A stretch of DNA of 64,000 nt, from assembly GCA_016710115.1 (NCBI GenBank), contig JADJLN010000009.1:169121-233120 (forward strand), in the 5' to 3' direction. A program made the position numbers and the translations under genes. Shown here piece after piece: positions 17,973 to 27,600 of this stretch. The notes below the pieces were generated by a model. That model ran no database searches and was not told where the DNA came from. It saw only the letters and a list, made by a program, of their open reading frames with translations. Every line of letters starts with the position of its first letter. Position 1 is the first letter of the stretch. The stretch comes from Saprospiraceae bacterium (lineage in GTDB: Bacteria; Bacteroidota; Bacteroidia; Chitinophagales; Saprospiraceae).

Positions 17973-20927
17973 ATGCGTCTTGCGCTGATCGTCGCCTTCC
18001 TCCTGGTTTTTAGCCATATCACGGCACAAACAGTTTCTGTCAAGGGCCAGGTTCGCGACCGGAGCGGACAACCCCTGCCCGGTGCATTTGTCGCCATCCA
18101 GCATCCCTGGGGTGAAGAAGTCAAGGCGACAGTGACCAATAAAAATGGAAGTTTCACTATGGAGGAAATCCAACAAGGCGGGTATCTCCTCAACATCTCA
18201 TTTCTGGGTTACACAACAGTCAAAATGGAATTCACTGTGTCCGATGCCAATCTGGATATGGGTATTCTCCAAATGGAAGAAAGTGCAGTCAATCTCGAAT
18301 CCGTGGAGGTCCGTGAGAAGGCGCCTGTTGCCAATATGAAAGAGGACACGCTCCAGTTCAATGCAACGGCATTCAAGGTGATGAAGGATGCCAATGCGGA
18401 GGAACTGGTCACCAAAATGCCCTCTGTCAGCCTCGAGAATGGCCGGGTCAAGGCCCAGGGTGAAGATGTGGCCCAGGTGCTGGTGGACGGCAAGCCGTTC
18501 TTTGGCAATGACCCGACAGCCGCCCTGCGCAACCTGCCGGCAGAAGTGATCGACAAGATCCAGATCTTTGACCAGGCCAGTGAACAGTCTACGTTCTCCG
18601 GAATCCAGGACGGCAATACCACCAAGACCATGAACATCGTCACTAAAAGTGGCATGAACAACGGGCAGTTCGGCAAGGTCTATGCCGGCATCGGTTGGCC
18701 GGATTATTATCAGACCGGAGGGAATATCAACCTGTTTGACGGCGACCGCCGGATTTCCCTCATCGGCATGAGCAATAATATAAACGTCCAGAATTTCTCG
18801 GAAGACGACCTCCTCGGTGTGATGGGCTCCAGCGGTGGTCGCGGCCGTCGACCCGGAGGCCCTGGTGGATCCCGCAGTGGAGGCCCGGGTGGTGGATCTG
18901 GCGACTTCCTGGTCAACAGCCAGGGCGGGATCTCTCGCACGACAGCAATTGGTCTCAATTATACTGATCAGTGGGGGAAAAAGGTGGAAGTCAGTGGCAG
19001 CTATTTTTACAATCTCAGCAACAATATCGCTGAATCAGAACTGATCCGACAATACTTCCCGGAGCAGGGTACCGGTGAATATTACGACGAAATCAGCACA
19101 ACCGACACCCGCAATATCAACCATCGCGCCAACCTTCGGCTGGAAGCAACACTGGACAGCGCCAACTCCATACAATTCCGGCCCCGCATCAGCTGGCAAG
19201 GCAACCGCGGCAGTGAAGGCGGATCTTCCGGCACGTCGCTGGATGAAAATCTGCTCAACCAGAGCAATCTGTTTTTCATGTCCGATCTCACCGCCCTCCA
19301 ACTGGATGCACCTCTCCTCTGGCGACACAAAATGAACAAGGACCGGCGCACCCTGTCCGTTCAGGTAACCCCCGGATACAATCCCAAAAAAGGAGATAGT
19401 GAGCTGACTTCCCTGAATACCTTTTTCACAGGCACACCACGCTCGGACACATTGGATCAACAATCGACCCTCGATGTTTCCAGTTGGAATGTTGGTCTCA
19501 ATCTGGACTATACTGAGCCACTTGGCAAAAATGATCAACTGCAATTCTCCTACCGGGGTAGTTACAAACAGGATGAATCCGACAAACTGACCCGGGATTT
19601 CAATATCAACACGGACAACTATGATCTCCAGAACGATCAGCTGAGCAACCTCTTTTCGAATGACTATTGGACACACAGCGCCGGTATGGGATACAGCTAC
19701 AACCAGGGCCGTGATCTCAATATAATGATCCGACTGAATTATCAGTGGGCCGAACTGACCAACGACCAGTCCCTTCCCCAGGTCGCTCAATTCAACCAGT
19801 CCTTCCGCAATGTGCTCCCATTTGCCATGCTGCGTTGGAATATCAGCAAGCAGGAAAACATCCGTATTTTTTACCGGACCAATACTGACCTGCCCAATAT
19901 TGAACAGTTGCAGAATGTGATCGACAACCAGAACCCGTTGCAGCTCTCGATCGGCAATCCCGATCTTCGTCAGAGTGTATCGCACAACCTGTTCATGCGG
20001 TATCAGAAAACCAACCCGGCGAAAAGCACAGTCTTTTTCCTCATGGGTGGCGGAGGCATCACAGAAGACGACGTCGCCAGCGCCACCTGGTTGGCCAGCA
20101 GCGATAATCCCATTTTTGACGATCTCCAAATTGCGCCGGGCGCACAACTGACCCGACCAACCAACCTGGATGGCGCCTGGAATGCGCGGTCGTTTATATC
20201 CTACGGATTTCCGATATTCCGACAACGGATCAATACCAATCTGGACGTGAACTACAACTATCAACGCCAGCCCGGATTATTGAACGATTTGCGTAATGAT
20301 GCCGATAATCATGTCCTGGCCACCGGCATTACATTCAGCAGTAACATCAGCAATAAAATTGATTTTTCGCTTTCCGGCCGCCCAACCATCAACTGGACGA
20401 TCAACAGTTTACAAAGCAGTGGAGACAATACCTGGTTTAGTCAGACCAGCCGACTGAAGATCAACTGGCAGATCTGGGAGGGTTTTGTCCTCCGTTCCGA
20501 TATCAACCATATTTACAACAGTGGCCTCGCCGATAACATCAACCAATCCTACTGGCTGTGGACACTCGCCATCGGTAAAAAACTGTTTCAGAATGAACGA
20601 GGAGAGATCGCATTAGCGGTCAATGATCTGCTCAAACAGAATCGCAATATATCCCGGTCAGTAACAGAGACCTATATCGAAGATTCCCGGTCGAATGCCT
20701 TGCAGCAATTTGTGATGTTGACATTTACGTATGATCTACGAAATTTCAATACAGGAAAGAAAAAACAAAAACAGACGAAGATCAGGAGTACAGGCGGTTT
20801 CATTGATACAAATCTGGAAAGAGGCCGTCTTTCCGTTTGCCACACGCAAGCGGTACATAATCAGGCAACCAAGTTGAGGACGGACAGCATAGAGACAAGA
20901 AATTCCAATTCGCCAACAGTATTTTAA
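17973..20927 (+). CDS. TonB-type outer-membrane beta-barrel protein with carboxypeptidase-regulatory domain
   Basis: 984 residues from the ATG at 17973 (a TTG six bases upstream is less likely). After a signal peptide (LALIVAFLLVFSHITAQ), a carboxypeptidase-regulatory-like domain covers about 20-105 (VKGQVRDRSGQPLPGAFV). A plug-like domain follows with VLVDGKPFFGNDPTAALRNL, then a long barrel of the outer-membrane beta-barrel family 3 type. A Gly/Arg-rich loop lies near 290-315. The last barrel strand looks like FVMLTFTYDLRNF; the ~55 residues after it (from GKKKQKQTKIRS) have unusual composition and may reflect a lost stop. It probably imports or binds an unknown ligand at the outer membrane. 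Confidence 0.85.
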   Translation: MRLALIVAFLLVFSHITAQTVSVKGQVRDRSGQPLPGAFVAIQHPWGEEVKATVTNKNGSFTMEEIQQGGYLLNISFLGYTTVKMEFTVSDANLDMGILQMEESAVNLESVEVREKAPVANMKEDTLQFNATAFKVMKDANAEELVTKMPSVSLENGRVKAQGEDVAQVLVDGKPFFGNDPTAALRNLPAEVIDKIQIFDQASEQSTFSGIQDGNTTKTMNIVTKSGMNNGQFGKVYAGIGWPDYYQTGGNINLFDGDRRISLIGMSNNINVQNFSEDDLLGVMGSSGGRGRRPGGPGGSRSGGPGGGSGDFLVNSQGGISRTTAIGLNYTDQWGKKVEVSGSYFYNLSNNIAESELIRQYFPEQGTGEYYDEISTTDTRNINHRANLRLEATLDSANSIQFRPRISWQGNRGSEGGSSGTSLDENLLNQSNLFFMSDLTALQLDAPLLWRHKMNKDRRTLSVQVTPGYNPKKGDSELTSLNTFFTGTPRSDTLDQQSTLDVSSWNVGLNLDYTEPLGKNDQLQFSYRGSYKQDESDKLTRDFNINTDNYDLQNDQLSNLFSNDYWTHSAGMGYSYNQGRDLNIMIRLNYQWAELTNDQSLPQVAQFNQSFRNVLPFAMLRWNISKQENIRIFYRTNTDLPNIEQLQNVIDNQNPLQLSIGNPDLRQSVSHNLFMRYQKTNPAKSTVFFLMGGGGITEDDVASATWLASSDNPIFDDLQIAPGAQLTRPTNLDGAWNARSFISYGFPIFRQRINTNLDVNYNYQRQPGLLNDLRNDADNHVLATGITFSSNISNKIDFSLSGRPTINWTINSLQSSGDNTWFSQTSRLKINWQIWEGFVLRSDINHIYNSGLADNINQSYWLWTLAIGKKLFQNERGEIALAVNDLLKQNRNISRSVTETYIEDSRSNALQQFVMLTFTYDLRNFNTGKKKQKQTKIRSTGGFIDTNLERGRLSVCHTQAVHNQATKLRTDSIETRNSNSPTVF

Positions 20928-21085
20928 CCATTCCTCCTCCCTATTTACCATCAACAGGACTGTGTTTTCATCTTTTCGCAATGGACTTCATTTGAAAGTA
21001 CTATTGCTTCTGATCCTGCATTCTGTTTTCTAGTCTGGCCATACGCAATTCAACACGGAATAACATGGGTATTATTTAGTTTCAA

Positions 21086-21973
21086 CTAGGCACGAGATAA
21101 AACGGGAAGCATTATCCTTTTATTTTTATAAATATTTTCCTTTCCCTCAAGCACAAACAAATGCGTATTCACCTCTTGCAACATTTTGACCATATAATGA
21201 TGATCTGACTTGGGAGTAAATCCGAGGGAAGCGATTTTAGTATTCTCATTAGCGATCAGATTGAGTAGCTCATCGATTTCAAAAATCTCATCACTGAAGA
21301 TATCATAACAATTCAGCACCTCATTTTCACATTGAAAAATCACAACAGCATTATATTTATCGACAAAATAAATGTCATCTGAATAATTTTGCATACAATG
21401 AAATGCAAATAGACTTCTGTTTTCGACTTTTATTCTTGAAAAGGGATTTCCGAGCATATACTTTTCCAAAATCAAATGCCAATCATTTTGATTATTGATA
21501 TCCAATTTTCTATACACACCAATTGTACTGCTGACCGGTTTGCTGTATTGAAATTCCATAAATTTTTTAAACCCGAATTTAGGATATAACTTAACGACCG
21601 AATCATTTGCCAATAAATAGATGGCATCACACTTTTCTTTCCATTCAGTTAATATAGTTTCCATTAAATACCGATTCAGGCCCTTGCCTCGATAGGCGTG
21701 CAAAGTCATCACGGTACTGATTTGCACATATCGTTTGTGCTTGTCTTGCCAGCGTAAATCATTCACACAAACTGCAACACTCGCAACTGCAATATCCCCA
21801 TCCATGATGACATAAGGAATAAATCGATTGTCCCAATACTCAGATTGATGCCATCGTTCAAAGTCCAGTCTAAAGATTTCCCGAACAAGTAGAAAATAAG
21901 CCGCTCGTTCAAATTTATCGTTCAGGGCATCCTGAATATATCTAAATTTCTGACCATTAATAATGCATTCCAT
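21086..21973 (-). CDS. GNAT-family N-acetyltransferase
   Basis: 295 residues. The GNAT core is visible: a beta strand IAVASVAVCVND, then VQISTVMTLHAYRGKGLNRYLME, where RGKG matches the Q/RxxGxG/A acetyl-CoA pyrophosphate loop, and then LANDSVVKLYPKFGFKKF, the motif-B region. The C-terminal ~130 residues are a second domain of unknown role (from SSTIGVYRKLDINNQNDW). The gene is visibly more AT-rich than its neighbours, with many AAA/ATT codons, which suggests transfer. It stands alone between the TonB-type receptor and a gene-free stretch. Confidence 0.8.
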   Translation of the reverse strand: MECIINGQKFRYIQDALNDKFERAAYFLLVREIFRLDFERWHQSEYWDNRFIPYVIMDGDIAVASVAVCVNDLRWQDKHKRYVQISTVMTLHAYRGKGLNRYLMETILTEWKEKCDAIYLLANDSVVKLYPKFGFKKFMEFQYSKPVSSTIGVYRKLDINNQNDWHLILEKYMLGNPFSRIKVENRSLFAFHCMQNYSDDIYFVDKYNAVVIFQCENEVLNCYDIFSDEIFEIDELLNLIANENTKIASLGFTPKSDHHYMVKMLQEVNTHLFVLEGKENIYKNKRIMLPVLSRA

Positions 21974-22567
21974 AGGGCTATTCAGAAATTCATAAATTCA
22001 ATTTATTTCATTTTCCATATAGTGGGAACCCGCTTTTTGAAAATACAATACTTCAATTGCTGAAGATATTGAGTTAACCGTAGAGCCAGCACCCTTTATT
22101 TTGATGTAGAATGAACAGGAACACAACAAATAAAGAAGAATCAGATCCCGAATGCTCGCCGGAAAACCATCTCAAGTAGCTGGCCTTCCGCAAGTTAGGG
22201 ATTGCATTTCAAATCGACAATAGACATGCGATGTTTGGCAATTGCCTGCATTGGATCCAGGTAATCGAATGGTGAGTTGGTCAACGGGGGTTTCATGGTG
22301 TCACCACATAAGGCACTCGACGGAGCACCTGATATCATCTGGAAAAACCAGGCTCCGCGATTCACCTGCAATCGACGATCCATTATAGAACCATTCGCCT
22401 TCCGGCCCTCGCTTTGACCTGTGATTGAAACAAGACAAGAATCCTGCTGCCGAATCAAACAGTCATTCCTGAAACACCTTCTGGTTCTCATCAATCAGGA
22501 TGTCCAGCCAGGATCCATGATCCTGAATGCCGATGGATTGAATCTGCATACCTGTGTAACACCATGC
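21974..22567. other. Gene-free stretch
   Basis: A 99-codon minus-strand ORF (22195-22494) has no recognisable domain or start context and looks like chance or decayed coding sequence. No repeat or terminator was recognised. Confidence 0.3.
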
Positions 22568-23491
22568 TCACTTTTTCATTTCACTCCTCTGTTTCACTTC
22601 GTGAAAGAACTTTTCCCAACCGGCAGTTTGTGATTCCATACCTCGCGGATGAGGTCCTGACACCAGATGCATCTCAGTCTTTCCCTCTTGTGTGTTCTCC
22701 ACAAGCAGCAGTTTTTCGGTAAAATGTTCACCCTGCCGGACATAATCGATTTGAAGATAGAGGTTCCCATATACAGTTGCTACAAATCCGGATGCTCGAT
22801 CATCATCCGATTCCACGTTTAAATGCACTTCTGATGCATCTGTCCAACCGGAACTGAAGAATGTCTCTTCATGGAATTTCTTACCGAGACCCCGCGCATA
22901 GTCCGTTTCCGTAAATGCACTCCATATTTGTTCCTTTGATGCATTGATTTCTGCTTTCCGGTAGACCATCGGAGCCGATCCCAGTTTCGCAACCTCATCC
23001 TCTGAGAGAAACGTAACCTCCCCAAGCCATGCCGAACCATTTCCACCGCTGGGGAAACGGTAACCCACCAGGGTGTCATCACCCACAATGGCTACCTGGA
23101 TCACAATGATCAGTTCATGAATTCCAGTGTGCCGGGAGTGGATCCGGGCGACTCTGGGCAAGCGCATGATCAGGGGCCGGGCATCGGGATATTCTGTCGG
23201 ATCGATGTACATCAGAGATGTTCCGCTTCTGGTTTCCTCTTCAGTCGGTAGCCGATCCATTACTACTGGGATTTGATCCAGGTCCTGTATATCTACGGGG
23301 GGAAATCCGCCAAAATTATCCGGACAATACCACCCACCAAACGGGTGTGGATCCTGATGCCTCGAGTCTGTTGTACCAGCCTCTACTGGATTGCCTTTTT
23401 CCGGTTGTTCCGAAGTCCTGTTTGGCTCACATGAAACAATCATACCGAAGCCGAGAATCAGACTGAATATTAGAACTATTGCCTTACACAT
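22568..23491 (-). CDS. Lipoprotein with SRPBCC (AHSA1-like) domain
   Basis: 307 residues from the ATG at 23491 (MCKAIVLIFSLILGFGMIVSC), where the Cys forms a lipobox; the longer upstream frame lacks coding character. Residues ~22-180 are a beta-rich region of unknown family (HPFGGWYCPDNFGGFPPVD). The C-terminal ~130 residues match the SRPBCC/activator-of-Hsp90 fold: KAEINASKEQIWSAFTETDY, strands through VTAVYGNLYLQIDYV-like sequence, and the closing helix TAGWEKFFHEVKQR. SRPBCC domains bind hydrophobic ligands. The gene is transcribed alone. Confidence 0.62.
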   Translation of the reverse strand: MCKAIVLIFSLILGFGMIVSCEPNRTSEQPEKGNPVEAGTTDSRHQDPHPFGGWYCPDNFGGFPPVDIQDLDQIPVVMDRLPTEEETRSGTSLMYIDPTEYPDARPLIMRLPRVARIHSRHTGIHELIIVIQVAIVGDDTLVGYRFPSGGNGSAWLGEVTFLSEDEVAKLGSAPMVYRKAEINASKEQIWSAFTETDYARGLGKKFHEETFFSSGWTDASEVHLNVESDDDRASGFVATVYGNLYLQIDYVRQGEHFTEKLLLVENTQEGKTEMHLVSGPHPRGMESQTAGWEKFFHEVKQRSEMKK

Positions 23492-23976
23492 AGATGAAGT
23501 TTGAAGATGGTTTTTTGATTGAACTAATCTGTAGTCCGTCAAACTTCGGTATTCATTCATCAGGAACCACATATAAAGTGTAAAACAATGTAACAGGAAT
23601 GTAAAAGAGGGATTCGAATGGAAAAGGTCCACTACCCTGGGGGATAAAGAATATGGTCCTATTATTTCGATGATCGACATGATGGGGTCAAGGGATGATC
23701 GGAATATCCCGAAAAAATGAGGTATCTGGATTGAGACGGGGATGAGAAATTTTTCTTCGCCTGATTGAAATCTGCATAAACACGCTGTAAAAACCGGTTG
23801 TAGAAAGGCGGAATATAGAAGGCAGAAGTGGCCATATGACAAGAGACACAGAAACGAGGAGACCTCCTTCCCCAACGTCTTAGTGGCCTCCTCTTCACTT
23901 CAGAATACACTCAACCACTCTGAGAAATTGTACTATCCACATTCTTCATTTCCTGAGTGACTTAGTGGTTATTCAA

Positions 23977-24096
23977 GACTGTGGGACTATGGGACTGTGG
24001 GACTATGGGACTGTGGGACTTTGAGACTTTGAGACTTTGAGACGAAGAGACACAGGGACTAGGGGACGAAGGGAAACAGAGACTAAGAGACGAAGT
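23977..24096 (+). repeat. Phased octamer array (GAC-N5), 15 units
   Basis: Fifteen consecutive 8-bp units remain in exact phase, beginning GACTGTGG, GACTATGG and ending GACTAAGA, GACGAAGT. It is preceded by a linker (about 23870-23976) containing TTCACTTCAGAATACAC and TGAGTGACTTAGTGG and followed by another copy of the same linker (24097 on). Confidence 0.92.
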
Positions 24097-24404
24097 AACC
24101 TTCCTAAACTTCTTAGTGGCCTCGCCTTCACTTCAGAATACACTCAAACACTTCAAGAAATTGTTCCATTCACCTGCTTCATTTCCTGAGTGACTTAGTG
24201 GTCAAACAAGACTGCCAGACATTATATTTCGCTTTATCCTGTGCATCCTCAAATCCAGGGTATCAAATTCTTCAATTTGGTGCAAGGCGATACCGAATTG
24301 CGAAATCCGAATACCGAAAATCCGCCTTCAACGCATTTCTTTTTCATTTTATTGATTTTCATTCAAGATGTCAACGAATTGAATTTCAATACTATATTCA
24401 TTTG

Positions 24405-24440
24405 CAAACGGCTTCAAACGTTTTCAAACGACATTAAACG
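24405..24440 (+). promoter_or_regulatory. 10-bp-phased AAACG iterons upstream of ssb
   Basis: CAAACG occurs at 24405, 24415 and 24425, and TAAACG at 24435, each exactly one helical turn apart, so a bound protein would see them on one DNA face. They lie about 80 bp before the ssb start and are preserved in the second copy. Confidence 0.5.
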
Positions 24441-24522
24441 TTTATCATACGAATCGACGCAAACACCCCCTACATCTTTGGACCATCGAATCGAATTATT
24501 CACGTTTCTAAATTCTTGTATC

Positions 24523-24897
24523 ATGAAACAGTTAGTTAATCGCGTCCAGTTGATCGGTAACCTCGGAAAGGATCCCGAACTGAAAAACACACCGACCGGC
24601 AAACAACTCCTGCGTGTCAGTCTGGCCACCAACGAAACCTACAAAGACGCGAAAGGGGAATTTGTCACCACCACCACCTGGCATAACCTCGTCGCCTGGG
24701 GCCCGCTCGCCGAACGCATGGCCACCCGCCTCCACAAAGGCGAAAAGATCGCCATCGCCGGCAAACTCAACCACCGCCAGTGGGAGGATAAAAATGGCGA
24801 ACGCAAATACATGACCGAGATCGTCGTCGAAGACTACATGGATCTGAATGGTCAGAAAGAAAACTCGGGAAAGAATGCGGAGAACCTCCCATTCTGA
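24523..24897 (+). CDS. ssb: Single-stranded DNA-binding protein, copy 1
   Basis: 124 residues from the ATG at 24523; an in-frame extension to 24241 is non-coding leader. The OB-fold begins MKQLVNRVQLIGNLGKDPEL and contains the family segments GKQLLRVSLATNE, TTWHNLVAWGPLAERM and GEKIAIAGKLNHRQWEDKNGERKY. The C-terminal tail is short, ending NLPF, the tip that recruits replication and repair proteins. The tail is much shorter than in canonical SSBs (~170 residues). It differs from the copy at 28470 by one residue near the end (AENLPF versus ADNLPF). Confidence 0.95.
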   Translation: MKQLVNRVQLIGNLGKDPELKNTPTGKQLLRVSLATNETYKDAKGEFVTTTTWHNLVAWGPLAERMATRLHKGEKIAIAGKLNHRQWEDKNGERKYMTEIVVEDYMDLNGQKENSGKNAENLPF

Positions 24898-24904
24898 GCC
24901 ATCC

Positions 24905-24936
24905 GGCCGGCGAGTCGCACAGCTCGCCGGCCTTTT
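24905..24936 (+). terminator. Rho-independent terminator of ssb copy 1
   Basis: GGCCGGCGAG (24905-24914) pairs perfectly with CTCGCCGGCC (24923-24932), followed by TTTT. Confidence 0.93.
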
Positions 24937-25023
24937 CTCCAGATGAATCCTCAAATCATTCTTCGCGCAAATGATGGCACCCTCATTCATGTAAAACATG
25001 CCGATGCAACCCACAGCCCTGCC

Positions 25024-26394
25024 TCAATCCGGATCAATCGGTTGTTCTTTATGCTCATCCGAGGTGATGTGCAATCGATACCAGTTGATATTTCGTGTAA
25101 AGAACATGGTCAGAGCCAGAATGATTGTCAATCCGACACTGCCCATCAACAGGGCATAGTCAGCCAACTGCAGGGTGACAAACATAAATCCGAAAATGGC
25201 CATATTCGCAACAACAACGAGCAGTGTCAACTTTCGATTGTGAAATACACTGTAGCTGTACATCGCAATCATGGCGACAATGGCCAATGTCGATATGGCA
25301 TAGGCCACATTAAACCGCGTATGTTCAGACAGGGAAACCAGGAGGATATAAAAAAGACATAATGCAAGCCCGACCAGGGCATATTGAAATGGATGAATTT
25401 TTTTTCGATTGAGGACCTCAACAAGAAAAAAAATGAGAAATGTCAACGCAATTGTCATGACAGCATATTTGGCTGAACGATATGCCTTTTGATAATCATC
25501 CATTGGCAGTATGAGGTTGACTCCAAAAGCGGATTCTTTCATCTGGACTTGATACGCACTCCCGACCCAAGCCTGCGGATAGTTTCTGTTGAGCTCCAGT
25601 ACAGTCCATGAGGCTGAAAACCCGTCGTCGTTCACGTGCCGTTCATCCGGCAGAAAATTGCCATCAAAAGAGGGCGCATTCCAGGACGAAGTCAAATGCA
25701 CGTCAGTGGTATTTCCCAACGGAACAAACGAAAGACGGTTGCTCCCCTGGAGATCAACAGTACATGTAAAGTTCATTTTCCGATCGAACTGATCGTGCAA
25801 ATCCGTGAGGTATACCGTCATGCCGGATTCAACCAGATCGGGTTGTTTGGACCCCGGTTTGACCGCCAATTCAGTTCCGTTCCAATCCAGCCGAATCCGG
25901 TTTTTTATCCCGCGCAGATCCGATATCCCGATTGTCAGGAATGCCTGGTCATATTGCACTTCTTTGAGGTTTTGAGGATCGGGCTGATCATCCAGGGTGA
26001 AATTTCCGGAAAAGGTAATCGAAGATGTATAAACGATCATTTCATATATCCCCCGCTTCAATCGTTCTGGCGTTACATTCCCGTCCATCTGTAATGTTTC
26101 CGGAAGAATATTCCAGTATCGGGTAATGTATTTTACGCTGTTCCCTTCTACTATTTCGTAGATCAGGGGGACTGTCAATATGGGACCCATGAGCTGCTGT
26201 TCTGTTGCCCATCTTGAACTCACTTCTCTGGATGCTTCCCGGTTCAATTGCTCACGTTCCAGAATGAGCGACTGGATCATCGCGGCGGGGATCAACAGGA
26301 AGAGCATCAGAATGGTCACGACGACCAGCTTCAGAGTGACAGATCCCTTCATCAGGTTGTTTACCTTGTCGATAGTTGATTGTGAATCATTCAT
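25024..26394 (-). CDS. creD: CreD-family inner membrane protein
   Basis: 456 residues from the ATG at 26394 (MNDSQSTIDKVNNLMKGS). The family signature is clear: an N-terminal membrane helix (VVVTILMLFLLIPAAMIQSL) followed by LILEREQLNREASREVSSRW, a large periplasmic domain with GPILTVPLIYEIV and a HVNDDGFSASW region, then five C-terminal membrane helices (from YAVMTIALTFLIFFLVEVL). CreD maintains cell-envelope integrity in E. coli. The gene is third in a unit with a membrane protein and a winged-helix regulator, and a palindrome matching the one upstream of that unit sits 7 bp before its start. Confidence 0.9.
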   Translation of the reverse strand: MNDSQSTIDKVNNLMKGSVTLKLVVVTILMLFLLIPAAMIQSLILEREQLNREASREVSSRWATEQQLMGPILTVPLIYEIVEGNSVKYITRYWNILPETLQMDGNVTPERLKRGIYEMIVYTSSITFSGNFTLDDQPDPQNLKEVQYDQAFLTIGISDLRGIKNRIRLDWNGTELAVKPGSKQPDLVESGMTVYLTDLHDQFDRKMNFTCTVDLQGSNRLSFVPLGNTTDVHLTSSWNAPSFDGNFLPDERHVNDDGFSASWTVLELNRNYPQAWVGSAYQVQMKESAFGVNLILPMDDYQKAYRSAKYAVMTIALTFLIFFLVEVLNRKKIHPFQYALVGLALCLFYILLVSLSEHTRFNVAYAISTLAIVAMIAMYSYSVFHNRKLTLLVVVANMAIFGFMFVTLQLADYALLMGSVGLTIILALTMFFTRNINWYRLHITSDEHKEQPIDPD

Positions 26395-26400
26395 AATTAA

Positions 26401-26423
26401 AAGTTCTTTGTATTTCAAAGTTA
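26401..26423 (-). promoter_or_regulatory. Palindromic operator / -7 box upstream of creD
   Basis: CTTTG (26406-26410) and CAAAG (26416-26420) form a dyad with a 5-nt spacer. The 23-bp block differs at only three positions from the block at 27343-27365. On the minus strand it contains TAACTTTG, a perfect match to the Bacteroidota -7 box TAnnTTTG, so a bound repressor would block the promoter. Confidence 0.65.
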
Positions 26424-26437
26424 TTGGACAAATTTTT

Positions 26438-26728
26438 TTATCGCAGCAATTGCTCTATTGCGTTGATATGCTGCTTGAAGGCTTTGCTGCCCGACTCGGT
26501 TACAGAATACTTCGTGTTCGGCTTGCGTTCCAGAAATTCCTTTTTATATCGGATATACTTCTTTTTCTCCAGCGACTTTAAATGGCTGGCCAGGTTTCCG
26601 TCTGTCACATCCAGCAACTCCTTTAAGGAGGTAAAATCCAGGTAGTCATTGACCATGAGAGCAGACATGATCCCCAGTCGCACCTTATTCTCAAAAGCCT
26701 TGTCCAGATCCTTGAGCAGTTCTTTCAC
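26438..26728 (-). CDS. Winged-helix transcriptional regulator of the creD unit
   Basis: 96 residues. The GTG start (26728) overlaps the TGA of the upstream membrane protein gene as GTGA. The sequence VRLGIMSALMVNDYLDFTSLKELLDVTDGNLASHLKSLEKKKYI is a textbook winged helix-turn-helix of the HTH_34 type, with the recognition helix around DGNLASHLKSLE and a wing at FLERKPNTKYSVTESG. Such regulators accompany creD genes in Bacteroidota. It is the natural candidate to bind the two matching palindromes upstream of the unit and of creD. A longer reading of this frame up to 27388 is only a shadow of the membrane gene. Confidence 0.85.
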   Translation of the reverse strand: MKELLKDLDKAFENKVRLGIMSALMVNDYLDFTSLKELLDVTDGNLASHLKSLEKKKYIRYKKEFLERKPNTKYSVTESGSKAFKQHINAIEQLLR

Positions 26729-27339
26729 GACTTGTACTTCAATTGCATCAGGATACCATATACGATATGGAGGACACCGAAACCGACAGCCCAGAAGATC
26801 AATCCGTAACCGATAAATTGTGTGGCCAATAATCCGAGGGCGACCTCCAGAAGCCCCAGACTCCTGATCTCCGTAAGGACATACTTGCTCGCATTGACCA
26901 GTGCCAGGCCGTAGAAGATCATCGTGAGCGGCGCAACGAGTCCGACGTACCCTTTGAAAAGCAGGATCATACACAATACACCACCGGCAACAAGCGGAAT
27001 GGCCAGATTCAAAAGTAACTGGCGGGTATGCATGTCCCATAACTTCTGTTTCCCGACTTTTGACTGGCGTTGTGTAAAAAACACCCCGGTTGCCACTGCC
27101 AGAAGAATCGTACAAACCGCAATCACGACCAGTTTTACCAGAGTACCTGTATCCAGGATTGCCTGACGATAGGACAGGTAGTCCTGCCCGACATAAACGG
27201 TTCGGTAGGCCAGCCATGCACCAACCAGTGCAATGATCCCTGCAGATATCCCGGATAGCCCGCTCAATGAGATCACGCGTGATGACCTGCTCATCATTTC
27301 CCTGATCTCTCTCAGATCTTCGATATAGTTTTCTTTCAC
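26725..27339 (-). CDS. Membrane protein, first gene of the creD unit
   Basis: About 204 residues if translated from the GTG at 27339 (VKENYIEDLREIREMMSRSS). A TTG at 27360 would put the start inside the operator and is less likely. There are about six membrane helices, from VISLSGLSGISAGIIALVGAWLAY to ATQFIGYGLIFWAVGFGVLHIVYG. The N-terminal EIREMMSRSSRxISLSGLSG pattern is a recognisable conserved start of proteins found next to this regulator/CreD pair in Bacteroidota. Function is unknown. The 3' end overlaps the regulator gene, indicating translational coupling. Confidence 0.75.
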   Translation of the reverse strand: MKENYIEDLREIREMMSRSSRVISLSGLSGISAGIIALVGAWLAYRTVYVGQDYLSYRQAILDTGTLVKLVVIAVCTILLAVATGVFFTQRQSKVGKQKLWDMHTRQLLLNLAIPLVAGGVLCMILLFKGYVGLVAPLTMIFYGLALVNASKYVLTEIRSLGLLEVALGLLATQFIGYGLIFWAVGFGVLHIVYGILMQLKYKS

Positions 27340-27342
27340 AAA

Positions 27343-27365
27343 AAGTACTTTGAATTGCAAAGTTA
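27343..27365 (-). promoter_or_regulatory. Palindromic operator / promoter of the creD unit
   Basis: ACTTTG (27347-27352) and CAAAGT (27358-27363) form a perfect 6-bp dyad with a 5-nt spacer. On the minus strand TAACTTTG matches the -7 box, and a TTTG lies 20 nt further upstream, a suitable -33 element. The site ends 4 bp before the GTG start. Confidence 0.7.
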
Positions 27366-27600
27366 CATGAAGGTCTGCAAACTACCAAACAGAAGAGATG
27401 TTTTTTCGGATCTCGAGATGGAATCTCACGAACTCAGACAGGTTCAGGTGAACAGAACAGTAGACCCTTGAATCTCTGAACATGGTACTTCTTTCAGGTA
27501 CTGAAAAGGCCAACCCGCACAGGCAAACGATCGATTACCTAACCTATTCAATATTCATCATTGCATCAAAGGACATTCAGACAAGGCGAGAAACGGAAGT

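Larger units (their letters stand above)
24041..24945 (+). repeat. Segmental duplication, copy 1 (carries ssb)
   Basis: About 900 bp is nearly identical to 27994-28892, including part of the octamer array, the linker, a ~300-bp upstream region, the whole ssb gene and its terminator. Similarity ends abruptly after CCAGATG. Differences are scattered single bases, small indels and one octamer. Confidence 0.93.

Noticed and set aside
22195..22494. 99-codon minus-strand ORF
   Set aside because: No domain, signal sequence or start context; composition and placement fit chance or decayed sequence.
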